Below, in pieces: positions 60,876-64,000 of a stretch of DNA of 64,000 nt. The position numbers and the translations under genes were made by a program. The stretch's first letter is position 1; every line of letters starts with the position of its first letter. Origin of the DNA: Pseudoselenomonas ruminantium (GTDB lineage: Bacteria; Bacillota; Negativicutes; Selenomonadales; Selenomonadaceae); assembly GCF_900104055.1 (NCBI RefSeq), contig NZ_FNJQ01000010.1, forward strand, positions 1-64,000. Direction: 5' to 3'. The notes below the pieces were generated by a model. The model searched no databases. It was not told the origin of the DNA and was given only the letters and a program-made list of their open reading frames with translations.

Positions 60876-61658
60876 ATGGACTTTTATGAACTTCTTCAGG
60901 GGCATGCGGCAGTGTTTTTGCTCCTGCTTACCAGGGTGGGCGGCATATTCATGCTTTCGCCATTCTTTGGCAGTCTGAACATTCCTGTGTATTTCCGGGC
61001 AGCAACTTCCTTTGCTTTTGCGCTGGTGCTCTTTCCTGTAGTGGATAATTTTCAGGGCATAACAGCTCCGGATACGCTGTTAGGTTATATTGGAGCGGTG
61101 CTTGCAGAGCTTTTTGTCGGCTGGCTTATCGGGCTGGTGGCCTATATTTCCTTTGCTGCGATTACATTTGCCGGTAAGGTTATGGATATGCAGGCCGGTT
61201 TTGCCGTAGTAAACGTAATGGATCCGACTTCCGGTCAGCAGATGCCGCTTATCGGAAGTTTTCTTTATAATTTGGGGATAATCGTCTTTGTGGTGACCAA
61301 TGGGCATCACATGATCATCTCTGCTTTATTCGAGAGCTTTAAGCTGGTGCCCCTGCTCGGGGCAGAGCTCAATCTGTCACTGCCGCTGATTATTGCGCGC
61401 TTTACGACAGGAATTTTTTTTACGGGCATGAAGATTGCCATGCCTGTGACCTTTGCCATTTTACTGACCAATGTTGGTCTGGGAATATTGGCGCGTACAA
61501 TGCCACAGATGAATATTTTCGTTGTGGGTATTCCGATGCAGCTGACTGTGGGCATGCTGATTCTGACCATGGTACTGCCGTTCTACGTCTTATTTCTGGA
61601 TGTGTTGTTCAATGAAATGTATGGAAATATCACCATTGCGCTGGAAGCCTTACGCTAG
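60876..61658 (+). CDS. fliR: Flagellar biosynthetic protein FliR
   Basis: 260 residues, six membrane helices. LTRVGGIFMLSPFFGSLNIPVYFRAATSFAFAL at the start and MDPTSGQQMPLIGSFLYNLGIIVF in the middle. Export-gate component. Its 3' end overlaps the flhB reading frame. Confidence 0.95.
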   Translation: MDFYELLQGHAAVFLLLLTRVGGIFMLSPFFGSLNIPVYFRAATSFAFALVLFPVVDNFQGITAPDTLLGYIGAVLAELFVGWLIGLVAYISFAAITFAGKVMDMQAGFAVVNVMDPTSGQQMPLIGSFLYNLGIIVFVVTNGHHMIISALFESFKLVPLLGAELNLSLPLIIARFTTGIFFTGMKIAMPVTFAILLTNVGLGILARTMPQMNIFVVGIPMQLTVGMLILTMVLPFYVLFLDVLFNEMYGNITIALEALR

Positions 61659-62745
61659 GGATGCTTTTGTCTTTGATCTGCAGCTTTTTGCCGGAGATGA
61701 CAAGACGGAAGAACCAACGGCCAAGAAGCGGGCTGACGCGAAGAAAAAAGGGCAGGTAGGCCGTAGTACGGATATGAACGCAGCCTTTGTGCTGTTGATG
61801 GGCTTTACCATCCTGAGGATACTTTGGGAGTCTATATATCAAAAGATTGCGGCTTATGCCACGTATATATTCACGCATCTGAATCAGCCGGTGGATACGG
61901 AAAATATCCTGCGCATCGTTATTGGTATCATCGAACTTTTGGCCCAGACGGCACTGCCTATCATGATTGCGATCATGTTCATTGGCCTAGCTGTAAACCT
62001 TTATCAGGTGGGGCTGAATTTCAATACAGAGGCGATTGGTTTCAAACCGGAAAAATTGAATCCCATCAACGGCTTTGGCCGTATTTTTTCCAAACGCTCA
62101 TTGATGGAGCTGGCCAAATCTCTGATGAAAATTGCAATTATTGGTTTTTTCCTTTATGATTTTTTATCGGATCATCTGATGGAGATGCCACAGTTCATCT
62201 ATTTCGATTTACCTACCAGTTTGGCTCAGATAGCGGATATCATCTTCAAGATGGCCTTTGAGGTGGTAGGTGTCATCATGATTGTGGGGTTCATCGATTA
62301 TGCCTACCAGAAATGGCAGACCACGCAGGACCTCAAGATGTCCAAGCAGGAAGTGAAGGACGAGGCGAAACAGTCGGAAGGTGATCCCCAGATCAAGGGC
62401 AAGATCAAACAAAAACAGCGGCAGATGGCCATGGCCCGCATGATGCAGGAAGTTCCCAAGGCAGATGTTATCGTGACCAACCCGACACATTTTGCGGTGG
62501 CACTGAAATACGACAAGAGTATGCCAGCGCCGCAGATCGTAGCGAAAGGGCAGGATTTAGTGGCCAGACGCATCAAGGAGCTGGCTGCAGAAAACAAGGT
62601 TCCCATCGTGGAGAACAAGCCTTTGGCCCGGGCCCTGTATGCCAGTGTGGAGGTAGGGGAGCTGGTCCCTGCAGAACTTTATCAGGCTGTAGCTGAAGTC
62701 CTGGCTTATGTATATCGTCTGAAGAATCGCCGCCGCAGGGCATGA
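61621..62745 (+). CDS. flhB: Flagellar export switch protein FlhB
   Basis: 374 residues if ATG 61621 is used. The start is uncertain: no SD-preceded start exists after the fliR stop, and the frame is open back to 61600 within fliR. Core features are FDLQLFAGDDKTEEPTAKKRADAKKKGQVGRS, four membrane helices, and the autocleavage motif NPTH (VIVTNPTHFAVALKYD). Controls export substrate switching. Confidence 0.92.
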   Translation: MEISPLRWKPYARDAFVFDLQLFAGDDKTEEPTAKKRADAKKKGQVGRSTDMNAAFVLLMGFTILRILWESIYQKIAAYATYIFTHLNQPVDTENILRIVIGIIELLAQTALPIMIAIMFIGLAVNLYQVGLNFNTEAIGFKPEKLNPINGFGRIFSKRSLMELAKSLMKIAIIGFFLYDFLSDHLMEMPQFIYFDLPTSLAQIADIIFKMAFEVVGVIMIVGFIDYAYQKWQTTQDLKMSKQEVKDEAKQSEGDPQIKGKIKQKQRQMAMARMMQEVPKADVIVTNPTHFAVALKYDKSMPAPQIVAKGQDLVARRIKELAAENKVPIVENKPLARALYASVEVGELVPAELYQAVAEVLAYVYRLKNRRRRA

Positions 62746-62766
62746 GTTTTTTGAAGGAGAGGCATT

Positions 62767-64000
62767 ATGGCTGCACAACAGGCAGCTGCACCTGCCGCCT
62801 CGGTGGGCAAGGGCAGTTTTGTTCAAAAATACAGCGATGTCATGCTGGCTGTCGCCATCGTAACCATCGTTGTCATGATGATTATCCCGTTGCCGACCTT
62901 GCTGCTGGATATGCTGATCTGTCTGAATATCACGATCGCATTGTTGCTGGTGATGTCGGTAATCTACAACAAGGAAGCTTTGGACTTATCGATATTCCCT
63001 TCTATCCTGTTGATCACCACCTTATTCCGGCTGGCGCTCAACATTTCTTCCACCCGTCTTATCCTGCTGGATGGTTATGCGGGTGAAGTGATCACGGCTT
63101 TCGGTAACTTCGTTGTCGGTGGTAATCCCGTTGTCGGATTTATCATGTTCATCATCCTGGTAGCCATCAACTTTATCGTCATCACCAAAGGTTCGGAACG
63201 TGTGGCTGAAGTATCGGCCCGTTTCACCTTGGATGCTATGCCCGGTAAGCAGATGTCCATCGATGCGGACCTCAATCAGGGGGCCATCACGGATGCAGAA
63301 GCCAAAGTCCGCCGTGAAAAGATTCAGCACGAAGCAGATTTCTTCGGGGCTATGGACGGTGCTTCAAAGTTCGTCAAGGGCGATGCCATCGCGGCAATCA
63401 TCATCATGCTCATCAACATCGCCGGCGGCTTTGTCATCGGTATGGTGCAGCGCAATCTGGAAGCCCTGCAGGCCCTGCAGACCTATACACTCCTGACCGT
63501 GGGTGAAGGCCTGGTAGGCCAGATCCCGGCACTGTTGATTTCGACTGCTACGGGTCTTATCGTTACCCGTGCCGGTGCAGAAGGCAACCTGGGCAGCGAC
63601 ATCACGAAGCAGTTATTCCATAATGATCGCATCTTCTTTATCCTTTGCGGTGTACTGCTCTTCTTTGCGATGGTCCCAGGTTTGCCGGGCGTGCCGTTTA
63701 CGGCACTGTCCATTGGCTGCTTCCTGATTGGCCGGGCGCTCAAGCAGTCTACGGAAGTCAAGACCGAAGTCCAGCAGGAAGAAAAGAAGGTGCAGGAAAA
63801 GCGCAAGGCGACAACACCGGAGAATATCGTTTCCCTGCTGCAGGTTGATCCGATGGAACTGGAGATCGGCTATTCACTGATTCCTTTGGTGGATACGGGG
63901 CAGGGCGGTGATCTCCTCGACCGTATCGTCATGATCCGCCGTCAATGCGCTTTGGAATTGGGCCTTGTCGTGCCCACCATCCGTATCCGCGATAATATCC
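62767..64000 (+). CDS. flhA: Flagellar export gate protein FlhA, N-terminal part
   Basis: The frame is open to the right edge, so the C-terminal cytoplasmic ring is missing. 411 codons are visible. ATG 62767 follows GAAGGAGAGG. Eight membrane helices and the FHIPEP cytoplasmic loop RFTLDAMPGKQMSIDADLNQGAITDAEAKVRREKI with its conserved Asp are present. Last gene visible in the swrD block. Confidence 0.95.
   Translation, partial: MAAQQAAAPAASVGKGSFVQKYSDVMLAVAIVTIVVMMIIPLPTLLLDMLICLNITIALLLVMSVIYNKEALDLSIFPSILLITTLFRLALNISSTRLILLDGYAGEVITAFGNFVVGGNPVVGFIMFIILVAINFIVITKGSERVAEVSARFTLDAMPGKQMSIDADLNQGAITDAEAKVRREKIQHEADFFGAMDGASKFVKGDAIAAIIIMLINIAGGFVIGMVQRNLEALQALQTYTLLTVGEGLVGQIPALLISTATGLIVTRAGAEGNLGSDITKQLFHNDRIFFILCGVLLFFAMVPGLPGVPFTALSIGCFLIGRALKQSTEVKTEVQQEEKKVQEKRKATTPENIVSLLQVDPMELEIGYSLIPLVDTGQGGDLLDRIVMIRRQCALELGLVVPTIRIRDNI

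Noticed and set aside
1-64000. CRISPR arrays, tRNA or rRNA genes, prophage, integrative element
   Set aside because: No direct-repeat/spacer pattern, no cloverleaf or rRNA-like segment, and no integrase or phage structural gene seen by eye. A tRNAscan and CRISPR search would settle it.

Overview
The window reads as chromosome of an anaerobic, flagellated Negativicute of the Selenomonas type (inference). The evidence is the gene content and order: a Bacillus-like dprA-topA-trmFO-hslV-hslU-codY-flgB run, a diderm-style cell-envelope gene set, a two-subunit class I fumarase beside a three-subunit fumarate reductase/succinate dehydrogenase (succinate-propionate fermentation), a selenium-dependent molybdenum hydroxylase maturation gene (yqeB), and a fold-type I basic amino acid decarboxylase next to tmk. 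Most of the window is ordinary core genome on the + strand with short gaps and good Shine-Dalgarno sites.

Layout. 1-836: 3' end of an IS200/IS605-type tnpB with its right end and omega-RNA scaffold, then two intrinsic terminators, one of them orphaned. 837-7465: M48 peptidase with TPRs, a sigma-54-activator-like regulator that lacks the GAFTGA loop, trmB, an FtsW/RodA-family protein, a YgbA-type NO-response protein (- strand) and a small membrane protein. 7509-12353: DegS-like kinase, decarboxylase, tmk, rnmV, rsmA, tightly packed. 12379-14983: a VanY plus NlpC/P60 wall hydrolase flanked by two copies of a repeated hairpin element, then a candidate small transcript. 14984-21043: NhaC antiporter, murI, thioesterase, an unknown membrane protein with a CofE-like ligase, rph-rdgB-phosphodiesterase. 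21044-26214: regulatory region with a CRP/FNR-like palindrome and a short leader ORF, then fumarase alpha/beta and frdCAB. 26263-33627: three unknown proteins, a flotillin-like protein, a PAS-GGDEF-EAL protein, queF, a pyridoxal kinase and a radical SAM protein. 33628-34371: AT-richer, gene-poor stretch with a decayed gene. 34372-43601: yqeB, comF-like, dprA, topA, trmFO, hslVU, codY. 43764-64000: flagellar locus.

The flagellar locus holds two blocks. Block one is flgB-flgC-fliE-fliF-fliG-fliH-fliI-fliJ, then a lytic transglycosylase and a MotE/YlxF-like protein, closed by a strong terminator. Block two is swrD-fliL-fliM-fliY-cheY-fliO-fliP-fliQ-fliR-flhB-flhA (flhA runs off the edge). Between them, where Bacillus carries fliK-flgD-flgE, this genome has an AMIN/amidase_3 amidase, a SEC-C protein and a MATE transporter. 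cheY has its own apparent sigma-A promoter inside block two.

I see no CRISPR array, tRNA, rRNA or phage. The items most worth a second look are the GAFTGA-less regulator, the paired hairpin repeats and small transcript around the VanY/NlpC hydrolase, the CofE-like ligase without visible F420 genes, the CRP/FNR-type leader of the fumarase operon, the hook-gene replacement, and the decayed gene at 33680-34089. I did not find a convincing wholly new multi-gene system.
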